DNA of 64,000 nt from Prevotella sp. (GCA_017462915.1 JAFTQG010000005.1:1-64000); one strand, 5' to 3'; positions 44,693-54,421 are shown, counted from the first letter of the stretch. The notes: a model not told the origin generated them from the sequence alone. A program made the numbers and translations.

Positions 44693-45472
44693 TTATTTGG
44701 AAGAATCATGCTTTAAAAAGAATGCAGACAATGATGTATCAGGAATTGGAATATCCGAAAGTTTTTTCTCGACATCATTCCAGTGAAAATCATTATCACA
44801 AGCCGTATTGATTTCTGTTAGATCAATCAAAATCAGTGATGTCAATCGTATAATTTCGTTGTTGAGAACACTTAGAACCCTTTGTGTATTCGGTGATGTT
44901 GATGTAATAACTGTATTCGATTCTCCTTTATTCAAAATATCTGATTTATCTGTACAAATTGCCATAGGTAAATAAATACAATCATTAGCTAATGAATCCA
45001 ATTGGATTATTTCTGTAGAAAATAGTCGAGTGAGTATCCTTTTTATTGCTCGTGAACGACTATAAGAGAAAAATGGATTATAATCCAATGAGCGCAATGA
45101 AGGTGTTATTTGCTTTATTGTGTTTGATAAACAACTCAATAAATTATCTGGAACAAGCCCCTTACTGTTAAGAATATTCGTGATATTTGCATTTGCAATT
45201 TGTAGCTGGCCATGTATAGATGCCAATTGCGAAAATAAGAATTGTTCAATTGATTTCTTCGTTTCAATAAAGCGATAAACTTCAGTAGCGATCAGTACTA
45301 AAATACTCGCAAATGCGCCACTGAAACAAGTAAACAGAAAGTTGTTTGACAGAAATCGTGAATTAATCACATAAAATCCTGTCTCCATATTTATAGAAAT
45401 TGCATAAGATATCACTAAACATAATATGCCAAGGATTACCAAAAAAATAATTGTATGTTTTAATTGTGTCAT
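44693..45472 (-). CDS. Unknown two-helix membrane protein at the end of the restriction operon
   Basis: The 259-residue protein has two N-terminal membrane helices (HTIIFLVILGILCLVISYAI, then LFTCFSGAFASILVLIATEV) and a long polar C-terminal region of about 190 residues. No family is recognised. The gene is AT-rich and starts one base after hsdR ends, so it is translated from the same mRNA. A membrane protein following a type I restriction operon suggests an accessory defence role such as an effector, but that is inference from position only. Confidence 0.7.
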   Translation of the reverse strand: MTQLKHTIIFLVILGILCLVISYAISINMETGFYVINSRFLSNNFLFTCFSGAFASILVLIATEVYRFIETKKSIEQFLFSQLASIHGQLQIANANITNILNSKGLVPDNLLSCLSNTIKQITPSLRSLDYNPFFSYSRSRAIKRILTRLFSTEIIQLDSLANDCIYLPMAICTDKSDILNKGESNTVITSTSPNTQRVLSVLNNEIIRLTSLILIDLTEINTACDNDFHWNDVEKKLSDIPIPDTSLSAFFLKHDSSK

Positions 45473-45473
45473 A

Positions 45474-48400
45474 TTACGGTTCTGCTACCATTGATGAATA
45501 ATAATCATTGTCAATAACATAAGTGCGAGGTCGGCTGTGCCGTTTGAAACTTTCAGCCTGCTGCAAAATCTCTTTGAACACCTCGTCACGGATTTTAGGA
45601 GGATAGCCAGCACGAGCTAACAGAACTATCACGTTCATCTTAAGCGTTGCACGGAGGTCGGGACGATTCATCCAGTCTTCTACATCAGCTTGCTCCTCCA
45701 CCATTTCCTTTACTTGTTTGGCAAGGTCGGTCAGCTTCTCATCTGGGAAGTTTTCGATAAAACCATATTTGGCCGCTACGGACTTCAGAATATCAAAGAA
45801 AGCCTTTTCCTCAAATGACAGCCCCATAGTATCCCCTGCTGTACGCTCGTTTGCCACATCTGCCATAAGCCTTACCATCTCACCTACGACATCGTCTATC
45901 ACATCATTGGCAAAGGCGGCATCGTCCGAACGGTCGTTATACCTTTTTACAATTTCCTCCAGGCGTTTGGTGAAGTCTATACCTTTTTGTCTATTGACTT
46001 TTTTAAATGATTCTATCACCTGCTTCAGCAGTTGCTCCATGAGCTTTACTTTTGTGTTCTTATACGGAATCTGCTCCAAACGTTTCATGTATTCCGCAGA
46101 GAAAAGATCTATTTCCTCATCTGCCGCCACGCCAATTTTAGCAACCTCTTCCACCACCTCGGATATTAACGCATCTTTCAGCATTCCGGCAACACGCTTG
46201 TTCATCTTGACTGCATCGGGCGCACCTCCCCGTGTCAATTTCAAGATAATAGAACGGATGGCAAGCATAAAATGAATGTCATTGTCCTCCGTAGATGTCA
46301 GTTGTTCGGAATTACAGCATATATCATACGCGCTTTTCATCTTTTTGCAATGCCGCATAAAGCGCGTTTCCAATTCTTTGGTACGCTGGATGTATTCTGC
46401 TCCCTTTTGAAGAAGGTCAAGCTGCTCAAGAGGTGTTCCTATGAAATAGCCAGACCAATCAAATGCATGGAACATACGGCGGATAATATCCAGTTCGTCC
46501 TTAACAACCTTCACCGCTTCCTCAATGGTTTCAAGATCCGGACCATCTACATCTCCATTTCCGCCATATTGGTGTAAAGCCTCGTTCATCTGGCGTTTAA
46601 TGCCCAGATAATCTACAACAAGCCCCTTCTCCTTGCCGGGATAAACACGATTGACACGTGAGATGGTCTGAATCAGCGTGTGCATCTGTAACGGCTTGAA
46701 GCAATACATGGTGTCAAGACTCGGAACGTCAAACCCTGTAATCCACATATCCACCACAATGACAATCTTGAAGTTGCTCTTTTCTTCTTTGAACTGTTTG
46801 TCCAGCGACTTTCGATAATCGTCATTACCAAGCAGATTGTAGAGCTCGTCAGGATCATTATCCTTATCACGCGTAATGACCATCGCCATGCGTGGCATTG
46901 GCTTTATCTCCTTGCGTTCCTCTTCCGTCAGCCTTTCTCCTTCTATACACTCCTTAATATCAGCCCACTCCGGTCGTAAACGAACAATCGCTTGATAGAG
47001 ATTCCATGCAATGGAACGACTGCTACAAACAATCATAGCCTTTCCCAGCACGGTAGAACCTTCTTCCACTCGCTTCTCATAATGTTCCACAATGTCTTGG
47101 GCAATCTTGGCAAGCAAATCGGGGTCGTTGAGGATAACATCTATCCGTGTCATTATCTTTTTACTTTCCTCTATCTGATAATCGCTCGCCCCCTCCTGTT
47201 TACATCGTTCGTAGAAAGTCTCTATTTCTTTTACCTTGGCCGAATCTAACAGGACTTTGGCCGCACGACCTTCATAGACAATCTTGCGAGTAATCTCATC
47301 CGCTACAGCCTCTGTCATGGTGTAACGGTCAACAATCGGGCCGAACACATCCAGTGTATTGTCAATCGGTGTACCCGTAAATCCTACGTATGTGGCATTA
47401 GGTAGGGAATCCCGCAAATATTTGGCAAAACCATAATGATGTTTCACTCCCTTTGCTGTAACAGTTGTTTTCTGTCCCAATCCGGTTTGGGAACGGTGAG
47501 CTTCATCCGAAATGCAGATGATGTTCGCACGTTTGCTCAGCAACCCCGTTCCTTCTTCAAACTTTTGGATAGTAGTCAGATAAACACCACCTGCAGAGCG
47601 GTTTTCAAGATGTTCTTTAAGTTTCTCCCGACTTTCTACTTGGACGATAGTCTTATCTCCAATGAATTTGGTAGCATTTAAGAATGACTTCGACAACTGG
47701 TCATCAAGGTCTGTTCTGTCTGTAATCAGCACAATGGTAGGACTGCTCAGCTGCTTGGAGCGCATCAGTTGTCGGGTAAGGAACAACATGGTGTATGACT
47801 TGCCGCAACCTGTAGCTCCGAAATAAGTACCACCTTTTCCGTCGCCATCAGGATTCAGTCGTGAATGCAGCAAAATGTTATTGAACAGTTGAGTGGTAGC
47901 AAAATACTGTGGATAACGACACACGATTTTATCCTCTCCTTTGGGAGTGTCGGGCAAAAAGATAAAGTTATGCAATACATCAAGCAAACGCTCCCTTCTG
48001 AACAATCCGTGTATCATCGTAAACATGCTGTCAAAGGCACCATCAAGCACGGAGTCTGTCGCCTCGGCTTTATGCCAACCGTAGAAAAAATCGTATGGAG
48101 CAAAAAGTGATCCCACCTTGTTGTTCACTCCATCGCTGATAACCACAAAGGCGTTATAGCGGAAAAGTTTCGGAATGTCACGGCGGTAACGGTTCGTCAA
48201 CTGCTTGTAAGCATTCTCAATGGTGGTGTTTTGTTTGATGGCATTCTTAAATTCCAATACCACCAAGGGCAGACCATTGACAAACACAATACCATCGGGA
48301 ATCCTTGTATGCTCGCCGTCTATGGCAAACTGATTGACGAACTTGAAAAGATTGTTCTTTCCCAACGCATCCTTTTCCACTTCTGTATAATCAATGGGAT

Positions 48401-48716
48401 AAATATAAAGATTGGGTAACTTGGGATTGGTACGTTTCAACGAAAACCCTTCTTGCAGAAGCCGCAGTGCTTCTACGTTTTCCGCATATACACCACCGCC
48501 GTCCGAAGTTTCTAATCTGGCGATTGCCCGATTAATTTCATCCTCAGTGATATGGTCTGCTTCATATTTCTTCTGCAAATAAAGGCGTAAGTCATCATAG
48601 AGAATAACATCGCGTGTATCACGAGTAATATTTTCTCCATGCACGTAGTCGTAATGCTCTTTCTTAAAAAGCTCGACAAACACTTGTTCTAATTGTGCTT
48701 CGTTGAAGTATGCCAT
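45474..48716 (-). CDS. hsdR: Type I restriction enzyme, R subunit
   Basis: HsdR drives ATP-dependent DNA translocation and cleavage in the R2M2S complex. The 1080 residues are normal. The N-terminal nuclease domain has GLPLVVLEFKNAIKQNTT (ExK). The helicase core has Walker A FGATGCGKSYTMLF (about 300), CISDEAHRSQTG and FTGTPID, then DMWITGFDVPSLDTMYCF and QTISRVNRVYPGK. A long helical C-terminus binds the methylase. It starts four bases after the AlbA_2 ATPase gene, but an older hsdR 5' end lies at 50304-50367, directly downstream of the DUF4393 gene. Confidence 0.96.
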   Translation of the reverse strand: MAYFNEAQLEQVFVELFKKEHYDYVHGENITRDTRDVILYDDLRLYLQKKYEADHITEDEINRAIARLETSDGGGVYAENVEALRLLQEGFSLKRTNPKLPNLYIYPIDYTEVEKDALGKNNLFKFVNQFAIDGEHTRIPDGIVFVNGLPLVVLEFKNAIKQNTTIENAYKQLTNRYRRDIPKLFRYNAFVVISDGVNNKVGSLFAPYDFFYGWHKAEATDSVLDGAFDSMFTMIHGLFRRERLLDVLHNFIFLPDTPKGEDKIVCRYPQYFATTQLFNNILLHSRLNPDGDGKGGTYFGATGCGKSYTMLFLTRQLMRSKQLSSPTIVLITDRTDLDDQLSKSFLNATKFIGDKTIVQVESREKLKEHLENRSAGGVYLTTIQKFEEGTGLLSKRANIICISDEAHRSQTGLGQKTTVTAKGVKHHYGFAKYLRDSLPNATYVGFTGTPIDNTLDVFGPIVDRYTMTEAVADEITRKIVYEGRAAKVLLDSAKVKEIETFYERCKQEGASDYQIEESKKIMTRIDVILNDPDLLAKIAQDIVEHYEKRVEEGSTVLGKAMIVCSSRSIAWNLYQAIVRLRPEWADIKECIEGERLTEEERKEIKPMPRMAMVITRDKDNDPDELYNLLGNDDYRKSLDKQFKEEKSNFKIVIVVDMWITGFDVPSLDTMYCFKPLQMHTLIQTISRVNRVYPGKEKGLVVDYLGIKRQMNEALHQYGGNGDVDGPDLETIEEAVKVVKDELDIIRRMFHAFDWSGYFIGTPLEQLDLLQKGAEYIQRTKELETRFMRHCKKMKSAYDICCNSEQLTSTEDNDIHFMLAIRSIILKLTRGGAPDAVKMNKRVAGMLKDALISEVVEEVAKIGVAADEEIDLFSAEYMKRLEQIPYKNTKVKLMEQLLKQVIESFKKVNRQKGIDFTKRLEEIVKRYNDRSDDAAFANDVIDDVVGEMVRLMADVANERTAGDTMGLSFEEKAFFDILKSVAAKYGFIENFPDEKLTDLAKQVKEMVEEQADVEDWMNRPDLRATLKMNVIVLLARAGYPPKIRDEVFKEILQQAESFKRHSRPRTYVIDNDYYSSMVAEP

Positions 48717-48720
48717 GACA

Positions 48721-50259
48721 TTATTGGTTTAATGAATGATAATAGGCGGCTCCTTTCTCGGTCAAGACATAGCCCCCAGTCTTCTTGGAACCTTGATATT
48801 CTATCAAATTCAGCGGGTCAGAGGATAATGTCTTTAAGATTCTCCACACGGTTGAGCGTGATAGAAATGATACTGCCAATAGTTCCTTTTGCTTTATATT
48901 CGGAGATCGGGCAATGAGGACAAATAAGGATAACTCCTTTTCATTTATTGCTTCATTTATTGCTTCATTTTTATCATTTATCGCATAATCAACACCTTCA
49001 AACCCTTCCCGGCAAGGTATGGTCATAAGAAAATAAGTTCTGTCATCATCAGTCTCAATGACAGCAGAAGCAGAACCGTTATCTCTAAGGGCTTTCTGTA
49101 TGGTAGGAATACCCGTGGCTCTTCCCTCTGTCAAATCAAGTTCTTTCAGGAAGTCGCCCAATCTGCGGTTGCGGTATCTTCGCGCCTTTAGCTTCCGTGC
49201 CGCTTTTATAGCTTCCGCACTGATAGAGCGGTCTGGACCTGCATAGCTTAATATATCTATGTGAGTTGGTTCCACGGTAATTTCTACAGGTTCACGCTCC
49301 TGATAGTCACGATGATACAAAGCATTGACCACAGCTTCTTCAAATGCCTGATAAGGATAGTTGAATATTTTGTCCGACTTTTCTCTATCCGTGGGTTTCA
49401 TGATTTTCTGCTTGATAACGTTGGTACGAAGATACGATAATGTTTCCTTTATCATTTTAGGGACAGGCCCTGTTATCTTCGGCACTTCAATCATCACGTC
49501 AGGATTTTCTATACTTCCATTGGGAAACAAAACTATATCAACTTGAGTAACAGGGAAAAACTTCTCCGGATGTTCACAAAACATCATCGCAGCACAATTC
49601 TTTATCAAACGGTTTTCAGACGGGCCCGTCAGTAAATCCATTTCGTCAAGCACATCTGTCAACGGCTTGGCAGTGAAGTTTTCCGCTAATTTGCTCTTTA
49701 CCGTTTTAAGGTGTTCATAAACAAGCACACCGGAAATGTCATCAATCTTAATAGCTTCATTTCCCCGTTCATCAAATGGCACACGGTTTGCCAACTCCCT
49801 CACCTCATCCAATATCTCGCCTTTGGCTTCAATGGTGGAAGATTTGCTTCGTACATAGAATTTAGGAACGGACTTCTTGGCAACGACACTTTCCGTCACA
49901 GAATAAGGCCTGTTTATTCCGGCAGGTGCCCATATCACGAGTATGATTTTGCCGTCCACCTCTTCAGGAGACACCTTTGTAAGGTACGACGGGGATATTT
50001 TCGCATCATACCCAACCATCTCTTTCATTATGCGGTCTATTTCATTCTCGGACAAGCCTTTCACGGGACGCTTGGCTATTCCGTTTTCCTCTTCCACTCC
50101 CACAAGAATATATCCACCACCAATATTCTCCAAATCAGTGGCAAAGGCGCAAATAGTATGGTAAATCTTATCTGGATTCCAACCTGCCTTAAACTCTATT
50201 CGATTGGACTCAACTTTTCTTTTGTTGAGCAAATCTTCTATATTGATGGGTAGTGCCAT
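48721..50259 (-). CDS. AlbA_2 (Schlafen-type) ATP-binding protein within the restriction operon
   Basis: The 512-residue protein has an N-terminal AlbA_2/Schlafen domain (VESNRIEFKAGWNPDKIYHT, IGGGYILVGVEEENG), then a GHKL-like ATP-binding domain with FEEAVVNALYHRDYQEREPV and ATGIPTIQKALRDNGS. A C-terminal winged-helix follows (QKELLAVSFLSRSTVWRILK). A short NEAINEAINEKE repeat joins the parts. The family is annotated as a transcriptional regulator or RNA-binding protein; relatives occur in defence operons. Its place between DUF4393 and hsdR, next to an hsdR remnant, suggests insertion into the operon. Confidence 0.88.
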   Translation of the reverse strand: MALPINIEDLLNKRKVESNRIEFKAGWNPDKIYHTICAFATDLENIGGGYILVGVEEENGIAKRPVKGLSENEIDRIMKEMVGYDAKISPSYLTKVSPEEVDGKIILVIWAPAGINRPYSVTESVVAKKSVPKFYVRSKSSTIEAKGEILDEVRELANRVPFDERGNEAIKIDDISGVLVYEHLKTVKSKLAENFTAKPLTDVLDEMDLLTGPSENRLIKNCAAMMFCEHPEKFFPVTQVDIVLFPNGSIENPDVMIEVPKITGPVPKMIKETLSYLRTNVIKQKIMKPTDREKSDKIFNYPYQAFEEAVVNALYHRDYQEREPVEITVEPTHIDILSYAGPDRSISAEAIKAARKLKARRYRNRRLGDFLKELDLTEGRATGIPTIQKALRDNGSASAVIETDDDRTYFLMTIPCREGFEGVDYAINDKNEAINEAINEKELSLFVLIARSPNIKQKELLAVSFLSRSTVWRILKTLSSDPLNLIEYQGSKKTGGYVLTEKGAAYYHSLNQ

Positions 50260-50303
50260 ATTTTTATATTTAACAATGTTCTGTATTATGTGCTATTTTA
50301 ATT

Positions 50304-50367
50304 CATGCACATAGCCGTAACTCTTTGCCTTAAAAAGCTCAACAAACACTTGTTCTCTTCGTTGACT
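50304..50367 (-). pseudogene. Remnant of an hsdR 5' end
   Basis: Read on the minus strand, EQVFVELFKAKSYGYVHE followed by a stop matches residues about 8-25 of the intact HsdR (EQVFVELFKKEHYDYVHG). The nucleotide match to 48639-48706 is roughly 80 percent, with a six-base gap. It shows that an hsdR allele once began directly downstream of the DUF4393 gene. Confidence 0.85.
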
Positions 50368-50381
50368 ACTGCTATAGTATG

Positions 50382-51176
50382 TTATCTAATACAAGCATCA
50401 ATAAATAGTTTGCCAAATGGAGTTACCTTATAGTAACTTTTTGAGACTTCTATCTCTTTGAATGATAGAGGCACCAATTGTGCCTTTAAGGAGTCTAATC
50501 CATTCTTTAGACAAATCTTGTCATATTCAGTATTATCGGTTTTGTACAACCCGTCTTCGTCTGATAAAACTCCGAGACTAATCAAATTAGAAAGATAGGC
50601 CGTAACATTTTGTGGAAAAATTAACGAAACATAATCAGACAGCATCGTAGCGTGATCTAATATTGTAATAAAACCGCCATTTTCGGCTTTTAATATCGCC
50701 CTAAAAGAACAATAAGGAACTTCTAAAACAGTTTGCAAATATTGAATGATTCGTGCCTCATCTTCTGATAAACGCCCAATGATATCAATAAATGCTGGAT
50801 GAGCTCGATTGACGGTATCAATATTGGACGCATTTGCCAATAATGTAGTAAACAAATCGGCAATTTCATCATTAGTCGTATAGGTCAGTCTCTCTACAAT
50901 TGGAGTACCAATTTGAGTGTCTACTTCACAGCGCTTATCTTCTGGTATTTGTTCAAGTTTTTCTTTGTATTCATTAAGTCGTTTTGCAAAATTCAGTTTT
51001 CGTTTTTCAGACCATAATTTTAGCGATAACAATGAATTGGGACATAACTCAAACACTGTTGCTAATGCTTGCCCCAAAGCTTTGACACTTGGCTGTGCCA
51101 AATCTTGATAAAACTGACTGAGTACTTTGGCTCCTGCCTTAGCGAGTTCTAATCCTTGACTTACTTTTTCAGACAT
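50382..51176 (-). CDS. DUF4393 (Abi-alpha) protein within the restriction operon
   Basis: The 264-residue protein matches the abortive-infection alpha family (DUF4393): an N-terminal helical region (LELAKAGAKVLSQFYQDL), then PIVERLTYTTNDEIADLFTT, LLANASNIDTVNRAHPAFID and IIGRLSEDEARIIQYLQ, the family's core. Members are linked to phage resistance, but the mechanism is not known. The gene is AT-rich and starts four bases after the hsdS stop, so it is part of the restriction operon. A decayed hsdR start lies just downstream, implying the ancestral order hsdM-hsdS-DUF4393-hsdR. Confidence 0.85.
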   Translation of the reverse strand: MSEKVSQGLELAKAGAKVLSQFYQDLAQPSVKALGQALATVFELCPNSLLSLKLWSEKRKLNFAKRLNEYKEKLEQIPEDKRCEVDTQIGTPIVERLTYTTNDEIADLFTTLLANASNIDTVNRAHPAFIDIIGRLSEDEARIIQYLQTVLEVPYCSFRAILKAENGGFITILDHATMLSDYVSLIFPQNVTAYLSNLISLGVLSDEDGLYKTDNTEYDKICLKNGLDSLKAQLVPLSFKEIEVSKSYYKVTPFGKLFIDACIR

Positions 51177-51180
51177 AATT

Positions 51181-52317
51181 TTAATCGTTTATGAGTTTTG
51201 ATAAACAAATTGATAATAATTGATCCAATTTACATATTTCTTTTGCATATGCAATTTTCATTTGCAACAAAATTGCAAAAACATAAATATCATCAGCATT
51301 ATTACATATAATTATTGGTTGAGCACATATTAACTCCTGACTCAGATTTTCTTGTGCTCCACCATTTGCAAGTCGTTTGATTTCTTCTTGCCTAAACAAA
51401 CAATGGAAATACAGATATGCAGCTTCCTCAAAAGTGTTTGTAAGCATATTACAACAAGCTTGATTGGTGGTAGTCGGGCATGCAAGATAAGCCACTTGCG
51501 AAGCTGTTGCACCATACATCGCCATAACAACAGCTCCACTTGGAATAATTCTTGCAGAGCTACCATTTAGTCCCTCTTCGCTGATGTATTCTTCTGTGTC
51601 AAAAACAACATTATTTGCAACTTCACCAGATTTGAGCCAGCGATATTGCTTTTTATCCCAAAATTTAAGGTTTGAGCGATTGGGCGTACCTCCCGATTTT
51701 ATTTCCTTACAAAACTCATCAATAGTCCCCATTCTCCATCCTTCTGGCAAATTCTCAGGGTCAATATCCTCCACAAACATCTTGCGATAGATAGTTTGGG
51801 CAGTTGCTTCAAGCGTAGCTATCAGACGGCGGTTGTTTTCAATTCGTTGCTCGATGGCCTGATACTCGGCTACTATCTTTCGCTGTTCTTCTATGGGAGG
51901 AACAGGTAATAAGACATTGCACATTTCGTCCCATTCAAAATACTCATGAGCACTTCCGTGGGATTTGAAACGAGCGTATCTGTCAAACTCCGGCCGTTTA
52001 AACCACATCATCAAGTAATATGGATTCAGTTTGTTCTCGTCCTTTATTCTAAAAGTAAGATATGAAGCAGACACCGTGCAATCTACATCATCTCGATAGG
52101 CAATAGAGATTTTGTCTCCATTACGAGTTGTGGCACGATTATAGGCGAACCAACCTTTGCGAACAATTTTATCAGCAGCAGAGTTCACTGCAACCTGTCT
52201 TGGATTCTGAAAGTACTTTTGGTTGCAGATACCCTGAGAAAGTGTGACCAATAAGTCACGGTTACGCTCTTCTACTTCCTCAATAAACTCGCCCAGCCTT
52301 TTATAATTTGATCTCAT
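51181..52317 (-). CDS. hsdS: Type I restriction enzyme, specificity subunit
   Basis: HsdS sets the DNA target through two target-recognition domains (TRDs). The 378 residues hold TRD1 (about 5-150; SASYLTFRIKDENKLNPYYL, HEYFEWDEMCNVLLPVPPIE), a conserved helix (EEQRKIVAEYQAIEQRIENN), TRD2 (about 195-330; EIKSGGTPNRSN, IIPSGAVVMAMYGATA) and a C-terminal helical region. Both halves are present, so a bipartite target is expected; its sequence cannot be predicted. It overlaps the end of hsdM by 17 bases. No second hsdS or recombinase that could shuffle TRDs is seen. Confidence 0.94.
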   Translation of the reverse strand: MRSNYKRLGEFIEEVEERNRDLLVTLSQGICNQKYFQNPRQVAVNSAADKIVRKGWFAYNRATTRNGDKISIAYRDDVDCTVSASYLTFRIKDENKLNPYYLMMWFKRPEFDRYARFKSHGSAHEYFEWDEMCNVLLPVPPIEEQRKIVAEYQAIEQRIENNRRLIATLEATAQTIYRKMFVEDIDPENLPEGWRMGTIDEFCKEIKSGGTPNRSNLKFWDKKQYRWLKSGEVANNVVFDTEEYISEEGLNGSSARIIPSGAVVMAMYGATASQVAYLACPTTTNQACCNMLTNTFEEAAYLYFHCLFRQEEIKRLANGGAQENLSQELICAQPIIICNNADDIYVFAILLQMKIAYAKEICKLDQLLSICLSKLIND

Positions 52318-53884
52318 AGCCCAGCGATTTAAATACGTTAAGTACTGCCTCTCGGCTTTCCAACTCTTTTTGCAGGATGTCTGCCAACTCTGTTTGCAAC
52401 TCTTTCATGCGGGTGTCATAGTCCACAACCTCGTCTCGGTTGACAAACTCTATGTATTTGGATGGAACGAGTGAGAAGCCATTCTCTTTCACTTCATCAA
52501 AAGATGCGGAATAGCAGAACTCAGGTACATCGGCGTAGGTGCCGGTGTGTCCTTCTCGTTGCCAATTATGATATACTTGGGCGACCTCAGAGATTGTTTC
52601 AGTGGCGAACTGAACGTATTTCTTTTCAAACGGAATTCCTCGCTTTCGCAAGTCCATAAAAAGAATCTCTTTTTCTCGGTCTCGATAATGAATTTCTTCC
52701 CCATTGCGCACAATGACTTTTGCTTTCTTGTTGGCATTCAAAATCCAAAGTGTAACCGATATGTCTGTTGAGTAGAAAAGATTGTTGGGTAAAATAACAA
52801 TCGCCTCCACCAATCCTCGCTCTATCATCTTTTGACGGATAGCTCCCTCTGTACCATCGGCACTCAGTGCGCCGTTGGCAAGAATGAAGCCGGCCACACC
52901 ATTGGATGAGAGTTTGCTTACCATATTCAAAATCCAACCATAATTAGCGTTGGAGGTAGGAGGAGTGTCGTAGCCAACCCAGCGAGGGTCATCAGTCAGT
53001 TGGTTATCCGCACGCCAGTCTTTCTGATTGAAAGGAGGATTGGCCATGATAAAGTCAGCTTTCAAATCCTTATGACGGTCATCAGTAAAAGTATTGGCTG
53101 CATAATCTCCTAAGTCGGCAGCAATGCCACGGATGGCAAGGTTCATCTTTGCCAGTTTGAATGTGGTCTTTGTATATTCCTGTCCATACACCGACACCTT
53201 GCGGCGATTACCGTGATGGCTTTCCACGAATTTCATGGACTGCACGAACATACCGCCCGAACCACAACAGGGATCGTAAATCTTACCCTCGTATGGTTCA
53301 ATCATCTCGGCTATAAGATTTACGATTGTCTTTGGTGTATAGAACTCGCCCTTACCCTTGCCCTCTTTGATGGCGAACTTGGAAAGAAAATATTCATACA
53401 CACGGCCAATGATATCGTTGCCGTCGGCAGATGCAAGTATCGAGTCAAAACCATCTATTTTATCAAGTAGAGAACCGAGTTTTTCAGCCTCTATGCCGAG
53501 TGAACTGTAATAGTTGTTGGGCAAAGCTCCCCGTAAAGGCTTGTTCTCCTTCTCTATCTCCGAAAGAGCCTTATCCACGATGGAAGCGATATTCGGTTGC
53601 TTGGCGTTCTCTTTCAGATACGACCAGCGTGCTGTTTCTGGAAGATAAAACACATTCTTGGCAGCATAGAACTCTACACTATCCACAAAATCCTCCAGCC
53701 CCTCAGCGATAATCTCCTTGCGGCGTTTCTCAAAGTGGAAGCCTGCATATTTCAAGAATATCAATGACAGGACTACGTGCTTATATTCGCTCGGTTCAAT
53801 CGAACCGCGCAGTGCATCACATGCTTTCCAAAGCACTTCCTCCATCGGGAGATTATCTTTTTTATTCGTTGCTTTCTTTGCCAT
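52301..53884 (-). CDS. hsdM: Type I restriction enzyme, methyltransferase subunit
   Basis: HsdM is the N6-adenine methylase of the complex. The 527 residues show the N-terminal helical bundle (KACDALRGSIEPSEYKHVVL), the SAM-binding motif IYDPCCGSGGMFVQSMKF and the catalytic NPPF in FIMANPPFNQKDWRADNQ. A C-terminal tail contacts HsdS. The ATG at 53884 (MAKKATNKKDNL) is preferred to the one at 53893. It is the first gene of a minus-strand operon that continues hsdS-DUF4393-AlbA_2 ATPase-hsdR-membrane protein. Confidence 0.96.
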   Translation of the reverse strand: MAKKATNKKDNLPMEEVLWKACDALRGSIEPSEYKHVVLSLIFLKYAGFHFEKRRKEIIAEGLEDFVDSVEFYAAKNVFYLPETARWSYLKENAKQPNIASIVDKALSEIEKENKPLRGALPNNYYSSLGIEAEKLGSLLDKIDGFDSILASADGNDIIGRVYEYFLSKFAIKEGKGKGEFYTPKTIVNLIAEMIEPYEGKIYDPCCGSGGMFVQSMKFVESHHGNRRKVSVYGQEYTKTTFKLAKMNLAIRGIAADLGDYAANTFTDDRHKDLKADFIMANPPFNQKDWRADNQLTDDPRWVGYDTPPTSNANYGWILNMVSKLSSNGVAGFILANGALSADGTEGAIRQKMIERGLVEAIVILPNNLFYSTDISVTLWILNANKKAKVIVRNGEEIHYRDREKEILFMDLRKRGIPFEKKYVQFATETISEVAQVYHNWQREGHTGTYADVPEFCYSASFDEVKENGFSLVPSKYIEFVNRDEVVDYDTRMKELQTELADILQKELESREAVLNVFKSLGYEIKL

Positions 53885-54149
53885 AATTATCATTTTTCCA
53901 CCATTAATAAGTTGGCGAGGGTCTATATTAAATAAACTTGCAATCTTTAAAGCAATTCCCTATCGTTTGACTTGCTGATAGATTACAATACTGTGATATT
54001 TGATACAAAGTTATAAATAAATATGAGAATCGTTCCTTTTTTATGAAAAAAATCCATCAAATTTAAGAGTCGAATGTCACTTTTGAAGTCATTGTTGCTT
54101 GCTAAAGTCATGTTTCCTGCCATAAACTTCGGAGCTTAATTTGTTTTTA

Positions 54150-54421
54150 TAAGTAAGTCAACAAAATTAACCGATACAATCTATAACGAAATGAGTAGTA
54201 AAATCTTGTATGTATAAATCTGGTTGTTTGGTTATTTTGTTGTCAGCAACAACACTAACCACTAAACGACTAAACCACCAAATGACATCAGTTTGTTCTT
54301 TTCGGCTGTTTCCGCCTTTTCACTCAGTCACACAGCTCGCTATGCTCCTTTGTTCCAAGACGAAAACATCTCAAAAACAACTACGTTTTATACTATATAT
54401 TATTTTTGTTGACTTACTTAA
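54150..54421 (+). repeat. Interspersed repeat, copy 4 (long form)
   Basis: The ends are TAAGTAAGTCAACAAAATTA and ATTTTTGTTGACTTACTTA. It shares with copy 3 an extra segment of CTAAACGA/CCACCAAA words and is opposite in direction to it, so the two bracket the accessory block. The stretches 53885-54149 and 54422-54541 are AT-rich or show no gene. Confidence 0.82.
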
